DNA of 64,000 nucleotides from Phycomyces blakesleeanus NRRL 1555(-) (Eukaryota > Mucoromycota > Mucoromycetes > Mucorales > Phycomycetaceae), in assembly GCF_001638985.1 (NCBI RefSeq), contig NW_017265138.1, positions 868,001 to 932,000 of the forward strand, given 5' to 3'. Position 1 is the stretch's first letter. Every line of letters starts with the position of its first letter. Under the pieces are notes generated by a model. It was not told where the DNA came from. It worked only from the letters and a program-made list of their open reading frames with translations, and searched no databases. Of the stretch, positions 24,501 through 37,204 are shown piece after piece. Both the position numbers and the translations under genes were made by a program.

Positions 24501-25355
24501 ATTATTATTATTATTTTACAAGTAAAAATGAAGCAAAACGATTGCTATTTAGTTACAAAGTCTTTTTATATGAATCGATCTTTGTACTTGGCATTAACAT
24601 AATAAGAATCATGATAAATTAGAGTATCTTCTTTTCTTCTTATTATTATTATTAGAAACATGTTCATTTTAAGTGATATTTACACTTTATCTGATATGTA
24701 AATGTGAGGCTATTGTTTTTATGCTTGATAAGAATAAAAATAAGAATAAGAATAAGAATAAAGATAAAGATAAAGATAAAAATTAAAGTAAAGCAAAGTA
24801 AAGTAAAGTAAAGATAAAAGTAAGAGTAATTATGCTATTAAAGAGGAATGGCTATCCAAAGAAAAAAAAAAGATATTGGAATGGTGTTTGCCAAGCCTAT
24901 GATTAACCTGCTATATTGTCAATTGTGAGCAGATCAATTGCTCACTCAGTTTTTCATAATAGCATTTGTGTCTTGACCAAATACTTGGGATATGAAGACA
25001 ATCAAGGTAAATAGTCAAGAAAGAAGTCCTTAAAGTAATTAAGAATTTCTTGAAACAAAAAAAATTAAAAAAAAAAAAGCTTGATTGAATTTTACAAGAA
25101 TTACAAATCATAATAATAATAACAATAATAATTTTTCTTTTTTTTTTTTTGTAAATTTAAAATTAATTTTAAAATTTACTATAGTTATAACTTTCTGTAA
25201 TTCTGTAACTCTGCTGTAATTCTGCTGTATTGCATATTTTCAAAACAAAAAAAAAATACTAAACCCAATTTCCTTTTATTGTTGCTGCTGTTTCTGTCAG
25301 TGGAATCAAATACAAATCAAAATAAATACACAATTGTGTGTACTTCTAATGAAAT
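21502..25355. other. 3.9-kb spacer without supported genes
   Basis: A/T-rich DNA between divergent STRAP and U11/U12-25K genes. A short coding-like stretch on the plus strand (23609-23780) and one on the minus strand (22560-22700) were looked at but match no family and lack splice context. Features are (TTATTA) runs, a G8 run near 24056 and repeats of AAGAATAAG near 24730. Confidence 0.45.
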
Positions 25356-25758
25356 ATGGACAATGAACTCATTCAAGGACTACAAGAGAGAATCAACATA
25401 CTCTTGAAAGATCCATTACTCAATGACATTTCCGAAAAACAATCCCTTCAAGACATTGACACTTTGATTGCCATTGAACAAGGACATGCCTATAGAATTC
25501 AAGTAGATCGTAACCCACTTGATCCCGTGTGTGAGTTGTCTATAGAATACATCCCATAAGAATTTCCCAGTACATATTCTGATAAACTTTTCTTTTTGAA
25601 GATGTTGTGGTCAGACAAGCTTCTACAGTTCAACAACTCAAGAAACTTATTCGACTAGAGCTGGAACGCATGGAACCTCAAAACAAACACGTTAGCTGGT
25701 AAGTTCTTTATTAGATCAATCACTATAATAATCATAAATATAAGTATAAGTATAAGTA

Positions 25759-25793
<35 letters not shown>

Positions 25794-26033
25794 ATGATTA
25801 TATGACTTTATGCACACACACATCTATATGTATTGTAATAAAAAATAATAAAAATAAAAATAAAAAGGAAATATATTTGGCGTTCTTATTGCCTGATACT
25901 TCAAGGCCAACGTTTAATCGATGACAAGGCTGTTATGAGTCAACTTGGCATTCGACAGAACAGTGTCCTGAGGTTCTCTCGCCTTGGTCACCAAAAGGGT
26001 CAACATCGAAAGGCCTGGTATTGGTATCGATAG
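25356..26033 (+). CDS. SNRNP25: U11/U12 snRNP 25 kDa protein homologue
   Basis: Three exons (25356-25530, 25602-25698, 25868-26033) encode 145 aa with a ubiquitin-like fold. The N-terminal signature of the family is clear: ILLKDPLLNDISEKQSLQDI followed by IAIEQGHAYRIQV. The middle exon gives VVVRQASTVQQLKKLIRLEL and the join to exon 3 restores HVSWKYIWRSYCLILQGQRL, then DDKAVMSQLGIRQNSVLRF. These match the human protein segment by segment. SNRNP25 is part of the U11/U12 di-snRNP that recognises U12-type introns. The three introns of the ubiquitin-like frame are ordinary GT-AG. The gene implies that this fungus keeps a minor spliceosome. Confidence 0.9.
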
Positions 26034-26377
26034 AATTTCTGCTATTATAGCATAGCATAGCATAGTATACTATATTATGCTGTATTATATTGTATTAAGC
26101 TGTATTGTATTTCCTTTTGGGTTTGTTTGAATAATGGCTTAATGAAAGAAGTATCTTTATAATGGTGAGGGTATCCATGGTCATATTATTTACAAAGTTA
26201 TTTCCGAGACAATAAATAAATAAATAAACAATAAAAATACTAATGTGTGACTATGAGCATATATACACTTCTTAATCCACATTTTCTTCTTCTTCTTTTT
26301 CTTCTTTGTACATAAAATACCCATACATTTATACATATTGCTTCATTACCCTCATTCGAAATCAAAATCCCAATTTT

Positions 26378-27470
26378 ATGTTTGGCCGGGAATTGGATTA
26401 TCGGTGGCCATTTAGACGAGAATCTCTGCCATACGCTGTAGCCCATTTTCTTGGCTATCGTCGGCCCGGGTATAAAGAAAAGAAATTAAAGCTTTGGCGA
26501 AACTGCATCTGGTCCTTTTTGGGTGCATGGCTGAGCATCGGACTGCTGGAGATTATGTTTATGTATGCGCCTCTATTCCGTGCTCACAAAACACCATTTA
26601 TTATCGGAAGTTATGTAAGTGTCAATAATGGCAGAAATGATATGTATATAAGACGCCTCATTAAGATTTATTGATTTCTGTTTTTATTTCCCAAAAAAAA
26701 AACAAAAGGGTGCAGCCACCACACTATTGTATGGCGCATACACTTCACCGACTGTTCAGCCTCCCAACGTCATATTCGGTCATCTTATCGGATCGTTTAT
26801 TGGTGTTGCTACGAGTAAACTTTTTACCCAGACTGCAACTCATTGGTCATCTGCAGGTCAACAACAGGCGTTGGTGTGGGTTTCAGGAGCGTCTGCGATG
26901 GCTCTTTCACTTGTGGCGATGGAAGTCACTAATACGGTTCATCCACCGGCTGGAGCAGCAGCACTTATTGCCTGTGTTGACAAGAATGTGATAGCAATTG
27001 GATGGTATTATATTGGTGTCATTATGTTATCGTCTACCATTATTTTGGTTATCTCTTGCCTTATAAATAATATTGAGCGACGCTACCCAGTGTATTGGTG
27101 GAAACCCAAGACTACGGGCACTAGTACAAATAACAGTAACAGTAACAGTAACAACGGTAACATCGGTAACAATGGTAACTGCAACTGCAACGGAAACGGA
27201 AACGACAGCAACAACAGCAACGACAGTAATAACAGCAATAACGACAATGATATAAGTAGCACTACACCCGGGCAAGGTTCTGGCTTACACTCTCCCACAA
27301 ACGGGAACCGGGTGGCACCAATAAAAGTTTTTAGTGCAAATCCTTATCCAGCACACGTCCAGTCCGCAGTTGACACTCTACTTGCATACGCCGAGAGTCT
27401 AGACGGTAAAGAAAAGGGGTTTTGCGTTAAAGTGCCTGAACAGAGAACATCAGGCTCTGTGATTTTATAG
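26378..27470 (+). CDS. HPP-family integral membrane protein
   Basis: Two exons (26378-26614, 26709-27470) encode 332 aa. The ATG gives MFGRELDYRWPFRRESLP. Four hydrophobic segments follow: WSFLGAWLSIGLLEIMFMYA, the stretch after the join (SYGAATTLLYGAYTSPTVQP), ALSLVAMEVTNTVHPPAGAA with the family-naming HPP motif, and IGWYYIGVIMLSSTIILVIS. The family occurs in bacteria, plants and fungi; plant members carry nitrite across plastid membranes, but the role of fungal members is not settled. After the membrane part comes a polar N/S/G-rich region (about residues 215-265) coded by AAC/AGC repeats, then a conserved-looking tail. It lies 345 bp after the SNRNP25 stop on the same strand. Confidence 0.88.
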
Positions 27471-27638
27471 ACCAGACACACATTAATATATCACTATATT
27501 TAAACAAGGTAAGCTTTTTCTTTTCGTCCTTTGCTTTTTGTTGTTGTTGTTGTTGCTGTTATAATAATAATAATAATAATCAATGCCAAGACCTCCCAAA
27601 TTTGATCAAATAAATAAATATCCAAAAATAAACCCACA

Positions 27639-27670
<32 letters not shown>

Positions 27671-27988
27671 GCACATACACATACACAAAAGGAATCATTC
27701 GACAAGTATGAAGTTCCCGTAAAAAAAAAGATCAAGGCTTTCAAAACAATACACATGCAAGGCATACAGTACATATGTGTGTGTCTCTCTTTATCTGCCT
27801 TTCTTTCTTTTTCTTTATGTATATAGAGATATTATTATTTACAATTCGGTTTCTATAGTGAGGAAACATATTTCTATTATTTTTTTGCAAGTTATTTTTG
27901 TATTCTAATTTTGGAATAAACATCCTTTTTAGATTCCTTTTTACTTTCTTTTGCCTTCTTCCTCCTTTCTCTTACCTTCTTTTATTGT

Positions 27989-28020
<32 letters not shown>

Positions 28021-30610
28021 AGTAGGTGGCATTTTGTTAATCTCACCTTGTAAATATGAGCAAATAAATAAAACGATAAGCAGAAAAAGGAAAATTTTGG
28101 AGGTTTGTGCAAGTGTTTTGTCGGTGAGTTAAAAAGAAGAGAGAGAAAAAATATTGTAAACGCGTGAGGCATTTATTGGGAGAAATCGTTTTGAAGTGCC
28201 ACCAAGACTAGTCTGTGTAGCGGTCCTCTGTCTCGGTTACCTCGTACTGGATGGGATACCTTTTGGACTTTTGGACATTTAACATTTGGACAGAATGTAT
28301 GTGTGACGTCGTGTTTGTACTGGGGTTTCACAATCTTCAATCTACCCATTGGGTATTTATTTATTTATTTATTTTTGCTTTCTACTTTCTTCATACAATT
28401 ACAGCTCATAATTTATATGTAAATATATTTATAATTATAATTTATGCTTACAGTTATATAATACAAAGAAATAATGTTCCAGGAAACAAACAAACATTGA
28501 GTATTTATGCTTCTCATAAACGTTTATAATTATAATTATAAATATATTTACATATATAGGCATATTATATCTCTTTTTCTTCATATTTATTTTTACTTTT
28601 TTTTTTTAATCTCACTACATTGCACTCCACTCCACTCCACTCATAAAGATATGCTTCTTTTATATCTCAAAAGAATTATACGTGTCTAGAGATATATTAC
28701 ATTCAAGAAGGATATAGTTTATATATATATAAAAGTGTCTCCTCACGGTGATAGGAATCTTTGTAAATGTCATGATTCGCAATTGTTTCACCAAAGCGCA
28801 CGTTCCTCAATACTACTACTACTACTACTACTACTATTTATATTTATATTTATATTAATATTAATACTGTTATTATCAATGTTAATTTTTACTTGGTTGT
28901 CTAGACTACCAAGATGTATCGTTCTATATGTATATAAAAAAAAAATTAAAAGCCTATTTTTAGTCAAATTATCTTTACAGGTGTGTCAATGACGAGAATC
29001 CAGGACTTGTTTCTCTCTCTATAAATATATATATATACGTATAATGTATATGTATTGAATGGTTAATCATGACGCTAGAATCTTAAAATACGTATTCATG
29101 ATACATGGTTATTGGCATAAAATATATAGATATATAGATATACACATATACACATATATTTACCAACTCATTCGATCCTTACTATAATGATTACTGCTTT
29201 TTAGTATTATCCTAATAATCAGTCGAGTTTTTGCACTAATCAATAAATAATTAAATACAATTTGGTTTAAAGCGGTTGCTTTTCCGCGGTTGAGAGAACG
29301 AGTTTATACCAGATCCAGGCAAGCTGCCTTGTTACTTTTCTTTTTCTTTTTAAACCATAACGATATTAAAATTCATTAGTTAAATATAATTGATTAAACC
29401 TTTATTGTTTACACTCTATAAATTTTTTTATATATATTTATTGGAATCTAATCCATATTTCATATTAAATACAAATTACACAGAGATAGACAGACAGAAC
29501 ATTGCGTATATGGTCATTAGCCTATATATATATATATTGGCTCGTTTTTAGTATAATAAAACATTAACTCAAGTCATCATTGTAGTACCTTAACACATAG
29601 TTACATGTGTATATATGTTTAAAGGCTAATAGTTTTATTTTATATTATTTTAGATTTAAATGTTCTTATTTGTTAAAAGGTTAAACAGTCCATTTTTGGT
29701 AATATTATATCCTGGTTGTAATAGATGACACGCGCAAACCTGAAAAAAAAAGAATCCCTTTAATTTTTGGAGGTACAAGAATAAAGGCTTCTATAATAAT
29801 CATCCTAGTCTTTTTTTTTAGTGGCTGACCAGATCAAGCTCTAAAGTCTTGGCACTTCTAATTTCGGTGAATTTGCTCATATACAGACATTTATTTTTTC
29901 TCTCTTTCTCTCTCCTTCTTTGTGTGTGTGTGTGTATCTTGTTTTACTTTATTTTTTTATAAGTTCCTATTATAGAATAAAGCAGTCGCCACAGCCACGC
30001 GTCTTGATTGGCTTTTTTGTTTGGTTACCGGTCTCCAAAAATTAATAATTTCACTCGAAATAGGTTTGTCTGCAGACTAAAATAAACTTTAAATATATAT
30101 AATGGCCTATATACGTATATATATATATATAAATCTACAACATATTAAAAAAAATTACAAGGAATATTTTTTATATACATATATACATATAAAAAGAAAA
30201 AAGAAAAAAAAAGCCCTAGTAACCGGGAAAGTTCTTTCCCGTCTCTTACTGTTCTTATTTTTTCTTTTTTCTTTTCTTTTTTCCCTTATTCCTTTTTGTG
30301 TATATTTATTTCCCCTTCTTTCTCTCATTCTCGGCTCGTCGTCTTTACCTCTTCTTCCGACCTTTCTTTGCAACATAACAACCTAGTAACCTAGCAATCG
30401 AACCGAACAACCGAACCAACCGAACCAACCGAACAGAAGAAGAACAAAAAAAAAGAGCAAGCCTCGAGCATTAAAGATATACCACCAGACACACATCTAG
30501 ACACACATACTTTCTCTTTATATCTTAAAAAAAACCAACAACAACAATAATAATATCGCCATCAGATAATAATATATACAAGCACAAAAGAAAAGAAAAA
30601 AACAACAACT
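27471..30610. other. 3.1-kb spacer upstream of the velvet gene
   Basis: No gene is supported. It includes (AT)n runs near 27645 and 27995, a (CTA)n run near 28815, and at 30397-30437 tandem AACCGAACC units in what is probably the velvet 5' UTR. A C+T-rich block at 30240-30370 is typical of a fungal promoter or leader. Confidence 0.5.
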
Positions 30611-33538
30611 ATGGCTATGCTGGAAAAACCAATATCAGAAATTGTTGATGGCCAGGCCATACAGTCAACTAGTTCCTGTACCTACAGGTTCATACCTAGC
30701 ACCTGCAGTTATCTTGCCGAACAAAGGTACTATAGATTTCTATTTTATTTTATTTTTATGTGTGTTTATTTGTTTATATATATATATGTATCAAACCACA
30801 CAAAGAATGCTTATGATGATGATTATTATTGTGACGATTTTTGATATTGGTTCTTTTTATTTTGTTTTGTTTATAAAAATAAATCAGAAACTACCAACTT
30901 ATCATGAGACAAGAACCTCAAAGAGCAAAGATGAGCGTCATAAATGAAAGAGGTAAATAGACCATTTTGGTTTCCACTCTATTTTTACAAAACAACTAAC
31001 TAAAGAAATTATAATCATAAAATTAAAAAAAATCAAATCGATAAAGACCGAAGACCAATTGAACCTCCACCAATTCTTCAGTTGAACTGGTTGAATTGCT
31101 CCACTGAAGAAACAAAGTAAGAGCCAAAAAAAAACCTAAGCAAGCTAAAGCAAACAAGGAAAATATGTATATATTTGTTTGCGCGTGTATCTAGAAATAT
31201 ATTCTGTACATAATTTATATTACTATACACTTTCGTTATTTTTTTTATTTTTATTTTTTTAAAAAAAAAAACAACAGCAGCCTCTCATTGGCTGTAAGAA
31301 ATGTATAAATAATAATATATGCCTTATTGGGTATTTTACAAGATTATTTTATTGACCATTTCTGGAAATTATCTTCCGTCTATTTTATTCCAATCCAGAA
31401 AGTACCTTCAGAGTCCGTTTTATTTCATGGTGGCAAATCTGATGAAGGCCAATGACACCACAAAAGCACTCGATTCCCACGAATACCTGTCTGGTTCCAC
31501 TGTATCTTCACTCTACAGACTAAGAGATGTTGACAATACTGGTAAGTTAAAAATAAAAAATAAAAAAGAAACATATCAGAAGAATAAAATACACAGACTG
31601 TCTCGATTGTGTCATATACTCTGGTTAATTGATTTTCTCTTAATAAAATTACATATATTAACGCTACTCATATCTGTAGACGGAGGCTTTTTTGTATTTG
31701 GTGACTTGGCTGTCAAGAAAGATGGTTATTACAGGTTACAATTCAACCTTTTTGAGATTATGGAGTAAGTCGTTTTTTTTTTACCTTTGTCTTGTCCTCT
31801 TTTTATTTTTCCTTTATATATATAAAAGAGGTGTATTTTACCCGGGATTTTCTTCATTTGTGCACAGAAGAGTTTGTTTGTACACACATTTCTACGTCCG
31901 CCATATTGTCTTGTCCCTGTCCCTGTTCTTGTTCTCGTTTTTTTTGAGTTTTTCTTTAATAATAGTTTAATTTTTTTTTAAAAAAAATTGTTCAATTAGT
32001 GGCACTGTCCAAAACCGCAAAACCATGCTCTCTGAAGTATTCGTGGTCCACTTACCAAAAAAGTTCCCTGGTGCAATAGAAGCCACTTTTTTGTCACGAA
32101 CATTTTCTGACCAGGGAGTCAAGATGAGAATCCGCAAAGAACATCGTCTTCAAACGTATGTTGTTTCTTAATTTATTTAAATACATTATAAAAAAACAAA
32201 TTAATTAATTACACACACACATATATATATATTAACAAAATTAACATTAACATTGACATTAATATGATTATTATTGTTATTAGTCGTAAGAGAAAGGCCG
32301 AAAGACAAATAGACTCTGATATGGCTGACGTCAAGAGAGTAGTCGTAACAGACCAAGAACCCATTTCAGGGCAACGAACCTCGTGCCAGAATGAAGTCCT
32401 GTTTGGTCGTTGGCAATCAAACGTTGGTGTGACTAGCCGATCGCTTGGCCAGACTGGACCTATAGAAACAATTCACCAAGCCAGCTCGATGTCTGCTGTA
32501 AATCCCTTCAACCCTGGAGGTGAAGGCAGACTTAGATACAAGGATCTCACGAGCAGGTTTCGTTACTATCCAAAACAACATGAAAATAAAGGCTTCTATG
32601 AACCAATGGACACCAGTAACAGCATTAGTACGAGCACTAGCACTAGCACAAACACTAGCATCAGCCTCAGCAACAGCCTTAGCAGCAGCACAATTGGTAC
32701 TCCAAATAGCCCAAGTGGAGACATCGGCGGCAATACCAACGATGGAGAGCCTCTGGCACAAGACACATCAGAGTTCCCATCTCCAATTTCTCGGACACAC
32801 TCAGTCACATCTGAAGCTCCAGAGCAATTGTCTTGGTCACCTGCCTCAAACGACATGATGAAGATCGAAAGGCTGGCGTCGCATGGATGCGGCTCCCCTT
32901 CCTCTGGAGGAGCATGGCACTTGACCAACAACAGTAGCAGCAACAGCAACAGCAACAGCGACAGCTACCAAGACACACCAGATCTCTTCCATAACTCAAG
33001 CAATTCCCCTCCTTCACCCACACCTACCGCCTACACTGTGCAATCCCCTCCTACCTTGATTCATCAAGCACCTTCGTCCGAGGCTCATCTAGCTAGCTAC
33101 CACTTTACAGCAAGTGACCGACGCCCCACACAATCTTACGCATCAGAAGACACACATCCTTTGTCTCACATCCACTACGCAGCCACAAAGAATGAGCACT
33201 GGGGAGAGCGCTTACCTCCACTTAGAGCCATTATGGAAGACCAGCATACAGATCAACATAGTCTTCACACACATGTGGCTCCCCTTGAATTGCCTGCCAT
33301 CATTACATCTGGGAACCCTCATCGCCTTGGTGCAGATTCTTCCTCCTCCTCCTTTTTACCAACTCTTTTTCCTTCTTATGTACCTCAATCAAACCAACAG
33401 CCAAAAAAACAGCATCAGCATCAGTATCAGCATAATCATACTCATAATCATAATCATCATAATCATCAATCGAGGCAAACTCCTCATTCCATGTCAGGAC
33501 AAGATGTGGGAGGTATATTTGCTCAATGTTCAATCTAA
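30611..33538 (+). CDS. Velvet-domain transcription regulator
   Basis: Seven exons (30611-30726, 30888-30952, 31047-31116, 31399-31541, 31680-31764, 32000-32155, 32284-33538) encode 629 aa, and every join holds frame. The velvet domain spans exons 1-6: [20 protein letters not shown], then [69 protein letters not shown], and after the last domain exon [16 protein letters not shown]. Velvet proteins are fungal regulators with an NF-kB-like fold that dimerise and bind DNA to link development, light response and metabolism. Exon 7 begins with a basic patch RKRKAERQ, a likely nuclear signal, followed by a long disordered S/T/N/H-rich tail with a short conserved-looking motif [13 protein letters not shown] near the end. 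Confidence 0.94.
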
Positions 33539-34335
33539 AAAAAAACCTCCCTCTTCCTCATCCTTCTCTTCTTCTTCTTCTTATTTTCTCTTAAAATCCA
33601 AAACACAAAATCCGCAAAGAGACCTATAGCTATTCCTATTCCTAATCCTACCCCCCACCCCCTTCCTTTTTATTTCTACACTCTTACTCTTTCATTTACA
33701 TTTTTTTGTTTTCGTTTGTTTTGCTTGTTTCCCCTCCCTCATTTATGCCACGCACAGCATTGTTTTATATCCCTCTTTATCTTCAATACTCCACATCCTT
33801 TATATCCATAAGCTTTCTTTGTCATTATTTTGTTTTATTCTTCTTTTCTCTTGATTACTCGTGTACACACCTTTGTTTCTCTTCTCTCTCTCTCTCTCTT
33901 TATATTATACACACACATATATATATTATTATCTTGTATGCACATGAAATAGATACTGTGTTTCTTTTTGTCAATGCAGAAACCCCCCCAAAATCCCAAT
34001 AGAAAATCAAGTGTGATACATAGTAAGATTTATCCTAATGGAATTTTTAGAAGCGTGATGCTTGATCATTTTTATCTTTTACAAAAAAAAAGGAAGGCAA
34101 ACAAGATATTTGAGTTTTAAGAACATCTGCAGCAATAGAATTTATGCTCAGTTTTTTCTAATTTAAATCCTTTTTGGGAAATGCTGTTCAAAAGAAAACC
34201 CCCTCTGCAACAGTAGCATTTCCGGCAGCATATATTTCCATGCTCCATGATTTTTATGACCTTAAGCATGGAAATAGATACTCCATTCGAAAAATTTCTG
34301 AGCGTTTAATCGTTTTTCTTTATTATTATTTACTT
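33539..34335. other. Spacer downstream of the velvet gene
   Basis: C/T-rich to about 33920 (likely 3' UTR), then an (AT)n patch and sequence of unknown origin up to the MITE. No gene seen. Confidence 0.5.
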
Positions 34336-34338
34336 TAA

Positions 34339-34718
34339 TGCCATTCACCAGCGTACGAGGGAATTGTCGAGGGAATTGCATCGAGGGAATTGAGCCACGT
34401 CATATACGATTCCAATTGTTATTCAGCATCTGTTTTTTAATTATTTATTAAAATACCCTGCCAATTTATATTTTTTTGTTAATGATTTGTTTCATTTTGG
34501 CTATATAGAATGAGCTTTTTAAAGTATGGTTGTTTAGTATATTCCTTTTTGTAATTAGAGTCCTTATTCTAGAAATTTTGCCAATTCCCTCGACAATTAT
34601 ATGGTCAAAAACACCATGTAATTGTCAAGGGAGTTGACAAATATATCCATTCGGAATCGAATAAATTACTATGAAAAGTAATTTTTCTTTCAATTCCCTC
34701 GTACGCTGGTGAATGGCA
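34339..34718. mobile_element. 380-bp MITE with 28-bp inverted repeats and TAA target duplication
   Basis: Bases 34339-34366 are the exact reverse complement of 34691-34718, starting TGCCATTCACCAGCGTACGA. TAA flanks both sides (34336-34338 and 34719-34721); a 3-bp TAA/TTA duplication is typical of PIF/Harbinger elements. Inside, CGAGGGAATTG is repeated three times near the left end (34356, 34368, 34382) and its complement twice at the right (34582, 34691), with a degenerate copy near 34621. Such subterminal repeats usually serve as transposase binding sites. No protein is encoded. A Harbinger transposase gene starts about 215 bp to the right. Confidence 0.85.
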
Positions 34719-34932
34719 TAAATCGAATAATAGAGAGCTGTTTAAAGTTGCCTTGTATCTACGCCCAAAAAAGGCACTTAAGTTGGAACATTTTTTTAAA
34801 ATTTATTCTCCGATACACCATACGTGTACCATCATGTTGCGTCAACAATATAGCTTGTGAAAATATTATGCATGAGCTTCATTCTCTAACAACTTCTTTA
34901 TACTCAAATTGATCATCTAAATTCAAAATAAA

Positions 34933-36197
34933 ATGACCGATCGTTCCGAATATAACATTAACAATCACGCCCAAGTTCATCAACAAAGGCAACAAAGACA
35001 ACAACGACAACAACGAAGACAACAACGACAACGACATTAAGAACAGCAACAGCAGCAAGAGCAACAGCAGAATGAAGAAGAACCCATACCTCAAGAGATT
35101 AGAAGAGCCAGGAGAACTAGATATAGCAAACTAAACCTAAATCTCTTGAGTGACGGTACTTGTATATATCTATTTCGTTTCACTTTGGGTGAAATTGAGA
35201 GAATAACAACAGCACTCGGATTGGATCATGTGTACCGTTTTTCAAGTATACAAGTCCGTAAGAACCTTGGCTTTGCAATGTTGCTCAATCGGTACAGCTT
35301 TTCAAGACGCTTAGGTGACATGTCTATACTTTTTGGAATGAGTGAAAGCAATGTATCTGTAGTTTGCCGAGGATTTGAGAGCATTGTTATGAACCAGATT
35401 AAATGGGGACTTCAATTCAATATTAAGCAATTTCGCCCGGAAAACTTGAAAAGGTTTGCAAGTGCAATCTACGATAAAGGCGCAGCACTGCCAAGCATTG
35501 TTGGTTTCATTGATGGTACTATGCAAGCAATATCAAGACCAAGCCAAGGTAATGAAGTTCAAAAAGCTTTTTACAATGGTTGGAAGCACATGCATGCTTT
35601 GAAGTACCAGTCTATTGTTACTCCTGATGGGATCACAAGCAGCTTGCTTGGACCATATGATGGCTCTAGACACGATCAGTACATATATACCATGTCCAAA
35701 ACAGAAGCAAGAGTGGAAAAATACTTGGATATTGTACCAGATGTCGAATTGCCATTTGCCTTGTACGGCGATCCAGCTTACATGGTTTCCAAGTGCCTGT
35801 ACTCACCATTTGAAGGCGTATATCTTAGTGGTATAGTAACCATACAAGATTGTCGACAAAGATTGTACAATATATTAATCATGTACAATAGATTTAGATA
35901 AAAAAAATTAACAAGAGTATGTCGAAAGTGCGAGTGGCAGTAGAGTGGGAATTTGGGGAAGTACAGAAGTACTTTAAGTATTCCAAGTATAAGTATGCCA
36001 TGAAAACAGGGGAAACAAGTCCAGCAACTGTGTACATGCTATCCACAGTATTCAAAAATATGATCCACTGTACTGGTCGCAATAGATCGCCAACAAGTTC
36101 ATATTTTGGTTTAGAGCCACCGACTCTTGAGGAGTATATCTCTGGATTAAGACGTGATAAAATAGACGGAGAAGATGAAGATGATATATTATTTTAA
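34933..36197 (+). pseudogene. PIF/Harbinger transposase (DDE_Tnp_4), one in-frame stop
   Basis: An HARBI1-like DDE nuclease. The frame opens at ATG 34933 with a Q/R-rich stretch, meets TAA at 35038-35040, then stays open from a further Q-rich run through the catalytic core. The core has GLDHVYRFSSIQVRKNLG, LGDMSILFGMSESNVS, the first Asp in SIVGFIDGTMQAI, FYNGWKHMHALKYQS, and the second Asp in FALYGDPAYMVSK. The catalytic Glu lies in VRVAVEWEFGEVQ in the final segment (35916-36197). The two parts join in frame if 35836-35915 is a GT-AG intron; a frameshift is the alternative. The stop before the core and the lack of an early in-frame ATG after it make this copy probably inactive. It is one of the two proteins of a Harbinger element. 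Confidence 0.85.
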
Positions 36198-36217
36198 ATA
36201 AATTAATACTTAAATTT

Positions 36218-37204
36218 TTATGCTTTTATCATTATTTTCTTGTTTTTTTTCAATTCCTCTTCGATATCGCACATCTTCTGAAGTATCTGCTTCAGCACCC
36301 CCATGACTTCAGCATGGCGGGCGGCCTGGGACTCTGGGACTTCATTTCCCACCTCCGGATGATCCTCATCCTCGACCTCATCCACGTCTTCATCCACGTC
36401 TTCATCCATGTTCTCATCCACATTCTCATCCTCCTCATCTGCGTTCTCATTCTCTTCGCCCTCCTCGCCCTCCTCATCCTCAATGCTAGCTGGGCTAGCT
36501 TGACTGCCAACTGGTCGGGCTGCAGCCATAGCAGAGCTCTCTGCTGAGAACTTTTCTTGCATTTCTGCGTTGGTCTTCTTGATAAAATCTCGGTATTTTT
36601 GCCTGAGATTTGTGATCTGGCCAGGAGCTCCCGACGCGATTGCCCGTATACGGCCTTCGAGGCCAAGCTTAAAGTCTTATCTAGTAATCTCCTTATTGCG
36701 ACCAGAAACCTTGAACGCCTCGTGCTGCTCTTTCTACATTTAATTAAATGTATGTATGTAATTAGAAAACTGAAAGGAAACTAAATATAAATTTGACTGT
36801 ACCTTGTCAAGGATCTTTCGGACAGCCTTCTCTACCTCTGGCCTGTTCCTATTTGCACCCGAGGAACCAGCAACAGTCCTCTCCTCAAAGGCATTCTTGT
36901 AGATGTCTACAAGTTTCAACATTTTGCGACGGCAAGTGTCGTAAGACAGCTCTGTCTCGCCAGGTGTCACGTCGTTGACACTTTTAACAATGTCCTGCCA
37001 TGCCTTCTTGTGTGCACCTTTCTTCAAAGAAGGGGGGAAAGGGTGCGCGTATTCCTGTAAGAGCACCAACTCTTTGGTGTCGTTCCAGGAACCATGTGCC
37101 TTCTTCGGCTTCTTCTCTTCCTCAAATCCAGAAAGTTTATACTGCTTGATTCGCAGTTTCTTGTTGCTGTTCTCAGCGTTCTTAGAGGTTCTTTTTGGAG
37201 GCAT
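36218..37204 (-). pseudogene. PIF/Harbinger Myb/SANT-like accessory protein, one in-frame stop
   Basis: Convergent with the transposase and ending only 20 bp from it. Exon 1 (37204-36803) has a basic N-terminus and a trihelix/Myb-like region: HGSWNDTKELVLLQEYAHPF, KKGAHKKAWQDIVKSVNDV, SYDTCRRKMLKLVDIYK. Exon 2 (36733-36218) joins in frame, meets TAA at 36679-36677, and then continues in the same frame through LRQKYRDFIKKTNAEMQEKF, a strongly acidic run (about 36330-36490), and a coiled-coil-like tail VLKQILQKMCDIEEEL. Harbinger elements move only when this second protein carries the transposase to the nucleus and to DNA, so pairing and orientation support the call. One nonsense codon in 306 suggests recent inactivation. 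Confidence 0.75.

Noticed and set aside
28235..28262. Similarity to the 3' half of 5S rRNA (GTACTGGATGGGATACC)
   Set aside because: Only about 20 bases resemble 5S; the 5' half and helix partners are missing, so chance is likely.
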